From NCBI RefSeq assembly GCF_943736975.1, contig NZ_CALSFO010000005.1, positions 1 through 64,000 on the forward strand: a DNA stretch of 64,000 nucleotides, read 5' to 3'. Origin of the DNA: Streptococcus sp. Marseille-Q0941. Its GTDB lineage: Bacteria; Bacillota; Bacilli; Lactobacillales; Streptococcaceae. Within the stretch, counting starts at the first letter, position 1. The number at the start of each line of letters is the position of its first letter. A program made the position numbers and the translations under genes. The notes under the pieces are model-generated. The model was not told the origin of the DNA. It made no database searches and saw only the letters and a list, made by a program, of their open reading frames with translations. Below, piece after piece: positions 54,308 through 63,000 of this stretch.

Positions 54308-54507
54308 CATTTTTCTCCTTTTACGATTTCTTTAAACTTTATCTTTCTCTCTACCCATCTAAAGACTAATAGTAAAACTATGTTAATCCAGAAGAGGTAT
54401 TTACTTTCAACAATTGTAAACCAACCAAATAGGCTTCCAATCATAGCCAAAAGATTTACGATAAACACAACTATAGATAGATAATAAATCACTTTATACT
54501 TGTTCAT
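54307..54507 (-). CDS. Small membrane protein, paralogue B
   Basis: About 66 residues with two helices (YLSIVVFIVNLLAMIGSLFG and YLFWINIVLLLVFRWVERK). Paralogue of its neighbour. ATGATG at the start overlaps the XRE stop, and AGGAGG lies just upstream. Similar small two-helix proteins accompany YgzD-type regulators in Firmicutes. Confidence 0.75.
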   Translation of the reverse strand: MNKYKVIYYLSIVVFIVNLLAMIGSLFGWFTIVESKYLFWINIVLLLVFRWVERKIKFKEIVKGEK

Positions 54508-54713
54508 CATTCGTCCTCCTCCAAGCGAAATACCGATTCGACTGTTTCGTTGAAAATTTGAGATATTTTCAGGGCAATGATAATGGACGGAGTGTATTCA
54601 TCCCTCTCTAGCAAACTAATGGTCTGTCTGGAAACCCCAGCTAGCTTGGCTAGGTCGGTTTGATTGAGACCATCGCGAGCCCGAAGCTCTTTTAGACGAT
54701 TTTTAAGTTGCAT
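54507..54713 (-). CDS. Small XRE-family regulator (YgzD-like)
   Basis: 68 residues, a bare helix-turn-helix: LKELRARDGLNQTDLAKLAGVSRQTISLLERDEYTPSIIIALKIS. It ends EETVESVFRLEEDE-like, the typical tail of small XRE regulators (NETVESVFRLEE here). Such proteins control operons of small membrane proteins. It overlaps the downstream gene and follows the 104-residue gene directly. The palindrome at 55096-55121 in the operon promoter is its likely operator. A GTG at 54722 is an alternative start. Confidence 0.88.
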   Translation of the reverse strand: MQLKNRLKELRARDGLNQTDLAKLAGVSRQTISLLERDEYTPSIIIALKISQIFNETVESVFRLEEDE

Positions 54714-54722
54714 GTTACACAC

Positions 54723-55037
54723 CTACTCTCCGTCAAATTCAACGGTTTGGATATCCTCAATGCGTTGTAGTTTGAATTTTTCTTTTCCTTTTTTATTTAC
54801 ACGGCGTAGCTTGACCCACTCCTCATCAACATCTACAACTTCCCAATTGTCTGTCCCAAAAACTTGTCCAAAGATTGTTGGTTTTTTCCCAATCAATTCT
54901 TTTAATAATCTTGACATTTCTTTATTTCCTTTCTGTTTTTGCTCAATTCTTTTGATTTTATTCTCTAGTTTCTTGACCCTTTGGGTATGATAGAGATAAA
55001 ACATAAACACAAGAGGTACAAATCCTAATGCCCACAT
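54723..55037 (-). CDS. Single-pass membrane protein with soluble C-domain, unknown
   Basis: 104 residues. One N-terminal helix (ALGFVPLVFMFYLYHTQ), a short basic coiled coil (KKLENKIKRIEQKQKGNKE), then a ~55-residue small beta-type domain (DNWEVVDVDEEWVKLRR). First gene of the operon, with AAAGGAAC upstream and a promoter inside a palindrome. No family is recognised. It may couple the regulator to the membrane; inference only. Confidence 0.75.
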   Translation of the reverse strand: MWALGFVPLVFMFYLYHTQRVKKLENKIKRIEQKQKGNKEMSRLLKELIGKKPTIFGQVFGTDNWEVVDVDEEWVKLRRVNKKGKEKFKLQRIEDIQTVEFDGE

Positions 55038-55076
55038 AATTGTTCCTTTCTACTATACTTTTCTTAACTTGATTTC

Positions 55077-55121
55077 ATTGTAACACATCTTTTTATTTTT
55101 GACAAGTATTTTTGTCAAAAA
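55077..55121 (-). promoter_or_regulatory. Promoter and palindromic operator of the eight-gene operon
   Basis: Minus strand: TTGTCA (55100-55105), 17 bp, TACAAT (55077-55082) with extended TGT. The -35 lies in an inverted repeat, TTTTTGACAA / TTGTCAAAAA (55096-55105 and 55112-55121), perfect 10-bp arms around 6 bases. A further TTTTTGTCA half site is at about 55131-55139. The XRE product of the operon is the likely binder. Confidence 0.7.
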
Positions 55122-55154
55122 GTTTAATATTTTTGTCATTTTGCAAAAGAAAAA

Positions 55155-55176
55155 GGTCAGGAGTGGTATCCTGACC
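55155..55176 (-). terminator. Terminator of the YfhO gene
   Basis: GGTCAGGA, 6-base loop, TCCTGACC, followed on the minus strand by TTTTTC. Confidence 0.85.
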
Positions 55177-55207
55177 GTATTTTTTCTTATATTCGATAGA
55201 AGATTGC

Positions 55208-58171
55208 TTACTCAGCTGATGCAGCATCTTGACTTTCTTTCAGCTGCTTTTTATCATCCTTTTTATAATCTTTTCTGACGATATAGAGCGTTGTTAGACT
55301 GATTAGCGTCAATATAGCTCCTGTAACCCTTCCTTTTTGAGAGAAGGTAAATTCTACTTTGTGTTGTCCAGAAGTAATCGGGAAGGAAATAAAACTATTC
55401 CATGCTTTTGTCACAGGGACAGCCTTTCCATCCACTTTCACCTTCCAACCCTCACTATAAGGGATAGAGGTCATCATAAATTTGCTGTCATCAGTAATAT
55501 TCACGGAACCAACAATATGAGTATTTGAAAACTTCTCAACTTGCAGGCCTTGTGCTTTTCGTTTTTCTAATGCACTTTGAATTTGACTGATTTCTGCACG
55601 ATATACACCTGCATTTGAAAGGTCAACCTCGTCTGTTTTAAAGCGAAACTCAAGCACAGATTCTTGATTCTCCGCCTTGTCTGCGATTTGCCATAGTTGA
55701 CGTTGCGTATTTCTCTTGGAATGAGTGAACCACTTGCCGTTCAGAAGGACGGAGTAATCTTTCTCAGAATTTAGACTTGCTGGTACGAAGAAGTAATAGG
55801 TCAAGTTTGTTCGAGGAGTAATTCGGTAGCGAACGACTGCATCCTTAGAAGAATCCACCCGCTTGTAGACTGCAGTTCCTTTTTCTTTGTCGACATTTTC
55901 CTCAGTAAGATTTTCTGTTTCAATTGCGCTAAAAGCTAGGGGCTTAAAGTAATCAACGTAATTCTCCTGGCCTTTTTCAATTCCCTCCATAGAGTTGAGA
56001 ATCTTATTCTGGTTTTTTACAGCATTATTAAAGTCAAGCTGTAAATTTGTAACCAATTCATTTACTCCAAAAGCAATTGGGAAGGAGTTAGGATTTTTAT
56101 AAACACGATAGCGTTCATCTTCATAGACCTTCTGCGTAAAATAACGCTGCATATCAAAACGACTGGCAAAACGTGTGAAATACATTCTCTCAGGATGAGC
56201 TTCTTTCTCAGTAGGATCTAGGTCTTTGACATCCATATAGTAGCGAACACCGTATAAGGCATCCGTCAGAGGAGTTCCATTTTCGTATTCATTTGCTTCA
56301 TCGCCCCCTTGGTCACCCATATAGGCAAATTGATTCATAGTGGACCTCTCCAAATTTGAACTAAAAGTACTCAACCCTGGATAACCTATCAGAGATGGAG
56401 TTGTTCGAGAATAGGCAAATGTCGTTGCAATTCTATAGAAAGGCTGATCTGCATTTTCTTGGATTTTATCCGTCACACGTTTAACCGAGAGCGTTCCATC
56501 CACAAATTTATCAACATTTGCATAACTAAAGGTCACCTGTGATAGATAGGCATTGTATCCTAGCTCAAATACTGTCAGAGTTGATAACAAGACGACAGCT
56601 AAGCGAAGCATTCGTGGACGTAGCAAGGCTAGTACAGCTAAGTAAATGAGTAGAGTTAAGACTACACGAGAAAAGAGATAACCTGTTTGTAACAATAAAA
56701 CTAATACGACCACAAATCCAGTCGCAATCAGCAATACCCTTTCCTTTTCTTTCTGGGATTTGGCTGAGTGTTCCCAGTATAGATAAAACCCAGCAGCTGT
56801 AGCTGATATAACCAGTATCAGGAAGGCAATAAAATGGCCATTAATAAAGAGAGTTAGAGCCTCAGGTTGTTTCTTTGGCAGATAGGTAAAGTCTTTAGTA
56901 TAGAGGTAGATTGCTGATAAGACTAGGGCTACAACTGACAGTAATTTCCCTCGGCGAGAGATTTTAAATTTTTCTTTTAATGCTTGATAGGCTAGAAGCA
57001 ACATGAAGAAAGAGAATAACCATGAAAAGCGGAAGAAAAATCCAGCAGGGTTTTGTCCCATATGCCAAATCTTACTAACAAATTCGTTTACAAAGGAAGT
57101 AAAGAAGATGAGAGTAACCACTCCCGCAGCCCATCTTCTTTCTTTGATTATCTTGTTTGATACAAAGTACAAGATAAAGCCGATAAAGCCGACAGCTCCA
57201 ATATAGATATTTGGTAGGTTTGGTCCAGCTGCCCATCCTGATTGAGCATCAAAACCCCCGATAGTTAGTTTGGATAGAATGTCCAAGGGATTAATCTGAA
57301 AGGCCATGGAAAACGTCATGGCTCCTCCTGCTTGTCCCTTACTTTCAATCAAGTTGAAAAATACTGGAACAAATAAGATCGAAGCTGAAGCAGCCCCTAG
57401 GATAGAGTAGAGAAAGACATCCCATAATGGTTGAAGGTAATGTTTGAGTTTTACTTTCCATGTCCCTTCTACTGATAGGCGAGGCGAAAGATAATAGCAG
57501 GCATACAAGACGACAAATAGCGATATCATATAGCCCATGTAGAATTGAAGGAATACCGTAAGACCAAGTACAAAGGCATATGGATAAGCCGCTTTGCCAT
57601 CTAACAACTGCTCTAGATATAGGATGACGAGAGGAAGCATGAACATGGCATCATAAAAGATAACATTCATCTGGTAGGATACCAACATGCCAGACAGGGC
57701 ATAAGCTGTTGCAAACAAGGGAACCATCCATCGTTTTGACTCTGCGCCCTTATAACGTTTAATCAGGAGATGAGCAAAGGAAAGCCCAAAAGCTCCATAT
57801 CTGAGCCAGATTGTTAGAAAAACAGATAATCCTATGTAGTTTAAAGGCAGAAGAACATAAATAATATTGAAAGGGCTCATCAAATAATAGCCCAACTCAC
57901 CAATCATATCTCCACCGATAGATTTAGTAAAGGAGTATGACAGACTGCTTAAATCACCAGATAGAATGGCATTCTTTAGCAATCCATAAAAACTAATGTA
58001 CTGCTGATCAAAGACAATGGTCATTAAACTTTTATTTCCAAAAGGATAACTCCCCATGAAAAACCATACCACCAGCATGATGGTCATCGGTAGCAAGGCA
58101 CTACTGACATAAAGGATACCCTTCGGATATTTTTCCTTTACTTTCTGCCAATGTGTCAACCAATTTTCCAT
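55208..58171 (-). CDS. YfhO-family membrane protein (glycosyltransferase-like)
   Basis: 987 residues. About twelve helices in the first ~600 residues with a long extracytoplasmic region (~600-950) and a final helix (~955-975). SALLPMTIMLVVWFFMGSYPFG and KSIGGDMIGELGYYLMSPFNI are typical of YfhO (COG4485), a GT-C-like family that glycosylates lipoteichoic acid in some Firmicutes. In listeria/Bacillus the relatives add sugars to teichoic acid; substrate here unknown. Start set at 58171 (GAGGAG nine bases upstream), not the TTG at 58201. Monocistronic. Confidence 0.88.
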   Translation of the reverse strand: MENWLTHWQKVKEKYPKGILYVSSALLPMTIMLVVWFFMGSYPFGNKSLMTIVFDQQYISFYGLLKNAILSGDLSSLSYSFTKSIGGDMIGELGYYLMSPFNIIYVLLPLNYIGLSVFLTIWLRYGAFGLSFAHLLIKRYKGAESKRWMVPLFATAYALSGMLVSYQMNVIFYDAMFMLPLVILYLEQLLDGKAAYPYAFVLGLTVFLQFYMGYMISLFVVLYACYYLSPRLSVEGTWKVKLKHYLQPLWDVFLYSILGAASASILFVPVFFNLIESKGQAGGAMTFSMAFQINPLDILSKLTIGGFDAQSGWAAGPNLPNIYIGAVGFIGFILYFVSNKIIKERRWAAGVVTLIFFTSFVNEFVSKIWHMGQNPAGFFFRFSWLFSFFMLLLAYQALKEKFKISRRGKLLSVVALVLSAIYLYTKDFTYLPKKQPEALTLFINGHFIAFLILVISATAAGFYLYWEHSAKSQKEKERVLLIATGFVVVLVLLLQTGYLFSRVVLTLLIYLAVLALLRPRMLRLAVVLLSTLTVFELGYNAYLSQVTFSYANVDKFVDGTLSVKRVTDKIQENADQPFYRIATTFAYSRTTPSLIGYPGLSTFSSNLERSTMNQFAYMGDQGGDEANEYENGTPLTDALYGVRYYMDVKDLDPTEKEAHPERMYFTRFASRFDMQRYFTQKVYEDERYRVYKNPNSFPIAFGVNELVTNLQLDFNNAVKNQNKILNSMEGIEKGQENYVDYFKPLAFSAIETENLTEENVDKEKGTAVYKRVDSSKDAVVRYRITPRTNLTYYFFVPASLNSEKDYSVLLNGKWFTHSKRNTQRQLWQIADKAENQESVLEFRFKTDEVDLSNAGVYRAEISQIQSALEKRKAQGLQVEKFSNTHIVGSVNITDDSKFMMTSIPYSEGWKVKVDGKAVPVTKAWNSFISFPITSGQHKVEFTFSQKGRVTGAILTLISLTTLYIVRKDYKKDDKKQLKESQDAASAE

Positions 58172-58338
58172 TATTGATTTCTCCTCTATGTTTTTAGCCA
58201 ACTTCTGTTTGCTGTTTGCTACCGGCTATGTTAGCCAGTATTGTAATGTTGGCTTTGTAACTTCTTGATAAGTGGGGTTTTCCCTTGAAAAGGGAAGGAT
58301 AGGTATCTACTACTCCATCATTTTAACATTTAAAAAAA

Positions 58339-58357
58339 GAGAGAGCAATGCTCTCTC
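58339..58357 (-). terminator. Terminator of the Thr-rich surface protein gene
   Basis: GAGAGAGC, AAT, GCTCTCTC, then TTTTTTT on the minus strand. Confidence 0.8.
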
Positions 58358-58381
58358 CTCTCTAAAGAAACTTATCTAATA

Positions 58382-59923
58382 TTATTTAGTAAATTTACGT
58401 TTCATAACAACAGTTCCTGACATGATTACTACACCAGCCAATACAAGTACTAGGCTTGTAGCCTCACCAGTATTTGGAAGTCCTGGTTTGTCTTCAGTTG
58501 TTGTTGGAGCTTCAGTTGTTGTTGGAGCCTCAGTTGTTGTTGGGGCTTCAGTTGTTGTTGGAGCTTCAGTTGTTGTTGGAGCTTCAGTTGTTGTTGGAGC
58601 TTCAGTTGTTGTTGGAGCCTCAGTTGTTGTTGGGGCTTCAGTCGTTGTTGGAGCCTCAGTTGTTGTTGGAGCTTCAGTTGTTGTTGGGGCTTCAGTTGTT
58701 GTTGGAGCTTCAGTTGTTGTTGGAGCCTCAGTTGTTGTTGGAGCTTCAGTTGTTGTTGGGGCTTCAGTTGTTGTTGGAGCCTCAGTTGTTGTTGGAGCCT
58801 CAGTTGTTGTTGGAGCCTCAGTTGTTGTTGGAGCCTCAGTTGTTGTTGGAGCCTCAGTTGTTGTTGGAGCTTCAGTTGTTGTTGGAGCTTCAGTTGTTGT
58901 CGTTGTAGTGGTTGTTGTCGTTGTAGTTTGACCTTCACCTTCACCAGACGCAGTGTAGATTAGGGCTTTAGCTGGGTAACTACGTTCGCTAGGGAAGTTT
59001 TCAGCTTTCCACTTGATGACGTTGTTAACTGCATCACCTTTTTTCTTAGCTTCAGTCAGCTCAGTAGTATACTCCAAGTACATTGGCCAGTTCCAGTTGT
59101 CACCAAAGTTGATAGTGAAACCAGTGATTTGACCTGCAGCGTTCGTAGTATACTCAGCTTTCTTAGTGAAGTTGTCAATTGGGTCAAGTTTTGTAAGTTC
59201 TTCTTCGCTTTCGATAGCTTTAGGTTGAGTTGCGTAACGTACAGCACGAAGGCTTCCTTTTACCAATACTTGTCCGTCAGCAAACTCATCCGTGATAACC
59301 ATCTTGTTCAATTTATCTTGAGCAGCGTTCAAGATAACTTTCCACTTGATACGTTTTGGATTTTTTGGGTCTTGATATCCATACTTGTACTCGTATTCAC
59401 CGATCGCAGTAGAATCTGGCTCGTAAGTCAAATTATAAGTTTGCTCACCATACTTGAATGTCTTTGGACCAGACTCAGTAACAGTAGAAGCATTTACAAC
59501 GATGTCGTATTTTAATGACATTCTCTTGTTTTGTGGGTTTTTAGAGAAATAGTCAGTGAACGTTACTGTTGTTTTACCAGTAGCTGGGTCAGCAACTGCA
59601 TTACCAACAATGTCAGATCCGTTTTTGATTGGGAATTCTGACTTAATAGGCCAGCTCAATTCTTTTGGCAAGTCAAGAACAAGTGTATCACCTGCATTGA
59701 TTGCTTGAGAATCTGGGAAGGTAATATTGTTTGTAGCCTCCATGGCTTGACCTTTACCTACTTTTGTATCAGCAGTAATTGGTTTCCCATCGAGGGTAAT
59801 AGTCGTGTTGTTAGTATAGTTTGTTACTTCAGCACCAAAGACTCTCGTCAATGTGGTCAATGAAAGAACAAAGATACTTACTAACGCCAAGATGCGTGTT
59901 ACGCTCTTTTGTGAAATCTTCAT
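58382..59923 (-). CDS. LPXTG surface adhesin with Thr/Glu/Ala/Pro repeat stalk
   Basis: About 513 residues. Signal peptide cleaved near VFGA (~31), then a ~310-residue Cna/MSCRAMM-like head with INAGDTLVLDLPKELSWP, VTFTDYFSKN and ITGFTINFGDNW, which resembles the N1/N2 adhesion domains of collagen-binding-type proteins. Residues ~345-475 are about 22 copies of TTTEAP. The C-terminus has LPNTGE, a hydrophobic helix and KRKFTK, the sortase signal. It should be covalently linked to peptidoglycan. The 59923 ATG has GGAG eight bases upstream. The ligand is unknown. Confidence 0.9.
   Translation of the reverse strand: MKISQKSVTRILALVSIFVLSLTTLTRVFGAEVTNYTNNTTITLDGKPITADTKVGKGQAMEATNNITFPDSQAINAGDTLVLDLPKELSWPIKSEFPIKNGSDIVGNAVADPATGKTTVTFTDYFSKNPQNKRMSLKYDIVVNASTVTESGPKTFKYGEQTYNLTYEPDSTAIGEYEYKYGYQDPKNPKRIKWKVILNAAQDKLNKMVITDEFADGQVLVKGSLRAVRYATQPKAIESEEELTKLDPIDNFTKKAEYTTNAAGQITGFTINFGDNWNWPMYLEYTTELTEAKKKGDAVNNVIKWKAENFPSERSYPAKALIYTASGEGEGQTTTTTTTTTTTTEAPTTTEAPTTTEAPTTTEAPTTTEAPTTTEAPTTTEAPTTTEAPTTTEAPTTTEAPTTTEAPTTTEAPTTTEAPTTTEAPTTTEAPTTTEAPTTTEAPTTTEAPTTTEAPTTTEAPTTTEAPTTTEAPTTTEDKPGLPNTGEATSLVLVLAGVVIMSGTVVMKRKFTK
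58499..58895 (-). repeat. 18-bp coding repeat, ~22 copies (TTTEAP)
   Basis: In-frame 18-bp units encode six residues. Copies differ only by silent changes (GAA/GAG, GCT/GCC), so length can vary without a frame change. The unit has no stop in any of the six frames. Confidence 0.95.
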
Positions 59924-59958
59924 CACATAAACTCCTTTAATTTAATCTTATCTGATAT

Positions 59959-59987
59959 ATCGTAGCATTTTTTTAATCCTTTTACAA
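59959..59987 (-). promoter_or_regulatory. Promoter of the Thr-rich surface protein gene
   Basis: Minus strand: TTGTAA (59982-59987), 17 bp, TACGAT (59959-59964). Confidence 0.6.
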
Positions 59988-60091
59988 GCTCTTTTCAGCT
60001 ATTTTTAAAGATTTTTTTAATTTATTTTGGTTTTTTGCTAAGAATGTTCAGGTTTTTTGTTTTTTTATTTATTTTTAGATAAATACCGGCT

Positions 60092-63000
60092 TTAACAGTC
60101 GTCTTTTTTCTTGCGAATGCCGACCAAAGTTAAGAACATCATCAAGATTCCAAGCAGGCTAAGCCACCAGTTTGAATGCTCTCCAGTATCTGGTAAGAGC
60201 TGGTCTTGGACAACTGGCGCTTCATCTATTTGAGATTCTTGAGTTGGAACTACTGATGGCTTCTGCTCCTCCTGTTTATGAGATGGAACTGTTGGGATGA
60301 TTTCAGCTGGTGCTGATGGTTCTTGTCTTGATTGTTCAACCAGTGTTCCGATTTCAATGATCTCTGTTTGTGGTTCTTCTAGGATTTCTGAGCGAATCAA
60401 TTCTTTCTTGATCACAACTCCATCCTGTAGGGTCAAGCGGTAGACATTTTGTCGTTTTCCTGGTTTCCCTTTTTGTAGAAGAACTTGTGTACCTTTAGCA
60501 AGTTTAGGATTTTCAACCGTTTGCTTTTCAAAGCCGATTTCTTCTACTTGGATGAGTTCTTCTATAATAGGAGAGGCTTGCTTGGTTCCGATCTCAGTAA
60601 TCTCTGCTTGTGGTTTTTCTAGGATTTCTGAGCGAATCAATTCTTTCTTGATCACAACTCCATCCTGTAGGGTCAAGCGGTAGACATTTTGTCGTTTTCC
60701 TGGTTTACCTTTTTGTAGAAGAACTTGTGTACCCTTAGCAAGTTTAGGATTTTCAACTATTTGTTTCTCAAAGGCTACTTCTTCTACTTGGATGAGTTCT
60801 TCTGTTGTAATCGTAGGAACACGTTTTGTTCCAACTAAGATTATACGAGTCACTGCTTTTCTGATAACCGTGGTATCGACCAAGGTAGAAGAACGCTCTT
60901 CATCATTGAAGTAATGTTTCTCAAATGTTCTGTGGATCAATCCATCTTGACCTTCTTGGAAGACTCTAGTTTCACCTTCTGGCAAGCTATCATCATTGCG
61001 ATATTCTGTTTGATGAGAAACGACTTCATCCTCAGTTACCAAGACTGTACGCTCAACTCCAACACCCACTACAACAACTTGGTTGACTGGTTGAGTCGTG
61101 ATAACAGTTCTTAGATACTCACGTTGAGTTTCTTTACCATTGACATAGGTGACTCGATAGTAGTCTGTTTGAGTTCCTTCTTGGCCTTCTACTTCGACCA
61201 GACGGTAGCTAGTAGGCTTAGTCTTGTCCTCGCGAACGATGATGTTGTAAGGAATCGCACTTGTTGTGCTGATTTCCTTAGTTTCAGTAACTTGAGAACC
61301 GATATGGATAATCTGTTCTAGAGCTGGACGTAACTCCTTGACGCTAATCAAATCAGTCTTGACCAAAACTCCATCTTTATAAGTTAGCTGATAAACTTTT
61401 TCTACTTGACCAGGACGACCTTCTTGAACAACCTTACGTTCACCCTTCGGTAAGTTTTCATCAATGACAGTAACCGTTCTAAAGTTAGTCTCTTCGATTC
61501 GCTTCTCTTGCTTCACTTTAATATTTGGAACATGTTTTGTTCCTACTAAAATGATGGTTGGGACTGCTTCTCTGACAACCTTACTTTCAATTAGTTTTGA
61601 AGAACGTTCTTCGTCATTGAAGTATTGCTTCTCGATAGTCTTGTGGATAAGTCCATCTTGACCTTCCTGGATGATCTTCGTTTCACCTTCAGGTAGAGTA
61701 TCGTCGTTACGGAACTCAGTTGGACTTGTAATTCTCTCTTCTTGAATTTCGTAGACTGTACGCTCAACTCCAGAACCTTCAACTAGGACTTTATTGACAG
61801 GTTGAGCAGTAATCACCGTTCTGAGGTGTTCACGCTTGGTTTCCTTGCCATTGACGTAAGTTACTTGATAGTAATCTGTTTGAGTTCCTTCTTGACCCTC
61901 AACTTCAACAAGACTGTAGCCAACTGGCTTAGTTCTATCCTTACGAATAATAACATTGTATGGAATTGGACTTGTAGTGTTGATTTCCTTAGTTTCAGTG
62001 ACTTGAGTACCGATATGGATGATCTCATCTTGAACTTTTTGAACTTCCTTGCTACTAATCAAGTCTGTCTTAATCAAGACGCCGTCTTTGTAGGTTAGTT
62101 GGTAAACTTTTTCAATGATACCAGTTCTTCCTACTTGAACTACCTTAGTTTCACCTTTTGGTAGGTCTGGATCTTCGACTTTTTGAGTCTTATAGGCAAT
62201 CTTCTCAGTTTGAGTATCCTGTTCTACCTTGATAGTTGGTATATGTTTTGTACCTACTAAGATGATGGTTGGAGTTGCTTCTTTAATCAGTTTGCTGTCT
62301 ACTAATTTTGTAGAGCGCAATTCGTCATTGAAGTATCGTTTTTCGATCGTCTTACGAAGGAGCCCTTCTTCACCAACTTGAGAAATCTTCGTTTCACCTT
62401 CTGGAAGAGTGTCATCATTGCGATATTCAGTTGTGCTTGTAATCTTATCTTCTTGAATTTCAAAGAGGGCACGTTCTACTCCAGCACCTTCGACAACCAC
62501 CTTGTCAACAGCTTCTTTAACGACTGTTGTCTTAAGATGTTCACGTTTTGTTTCAGTACCATTGATGTAGGTTACTTTATAGAGGTCTGATTTCTCACCA
62601 TCTTGACCTTCTACCTCAGTCACTCTATAACCGATTGGTTTAGTAGTGTCTTTACGAACCTTAACGGTAAATGGAATTGGACTTGTCTCACTTGCTTCTC
62701 TAATCTCTTTGACACGAGTTCCGACCTGGATGATTTCATCCACTGGATCTGTAGTGATGTTAGATTCTACAAATGTACGAGAAGTTTCTTCACCGTTCAC
62801 CTTGGTTACAGAGTAGCGATTTGTTTTCTGACCCTTCTTACCTGGCTGGATAACCTTAGTTGTTCCTGCAGGAAGTTGATCTGAAAACTCTTTGAGAGTA
62901 TTGTAATCGATTGACTCTGTCTCTTCTACAAACTCAGTGGTTTCAACAATAGGTGTCGCATTTCCGACACGAACGACACGGTTGACTGCATCTTTAATCT

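Noticed and set aside
58499..58895. CRISPR-like regular repeats
   Set aside because: Units are contiguous 18-bp coding repeats without spacers, in frame with an LPXTG protein.
58422..58944. Long ORFs on both strands with VVVGAS, LLLELQ and QQLKLQ repeats
   Set aside because: They are other frames of the 18-bp TTTEAP repeat, with no start context or ribosome site.
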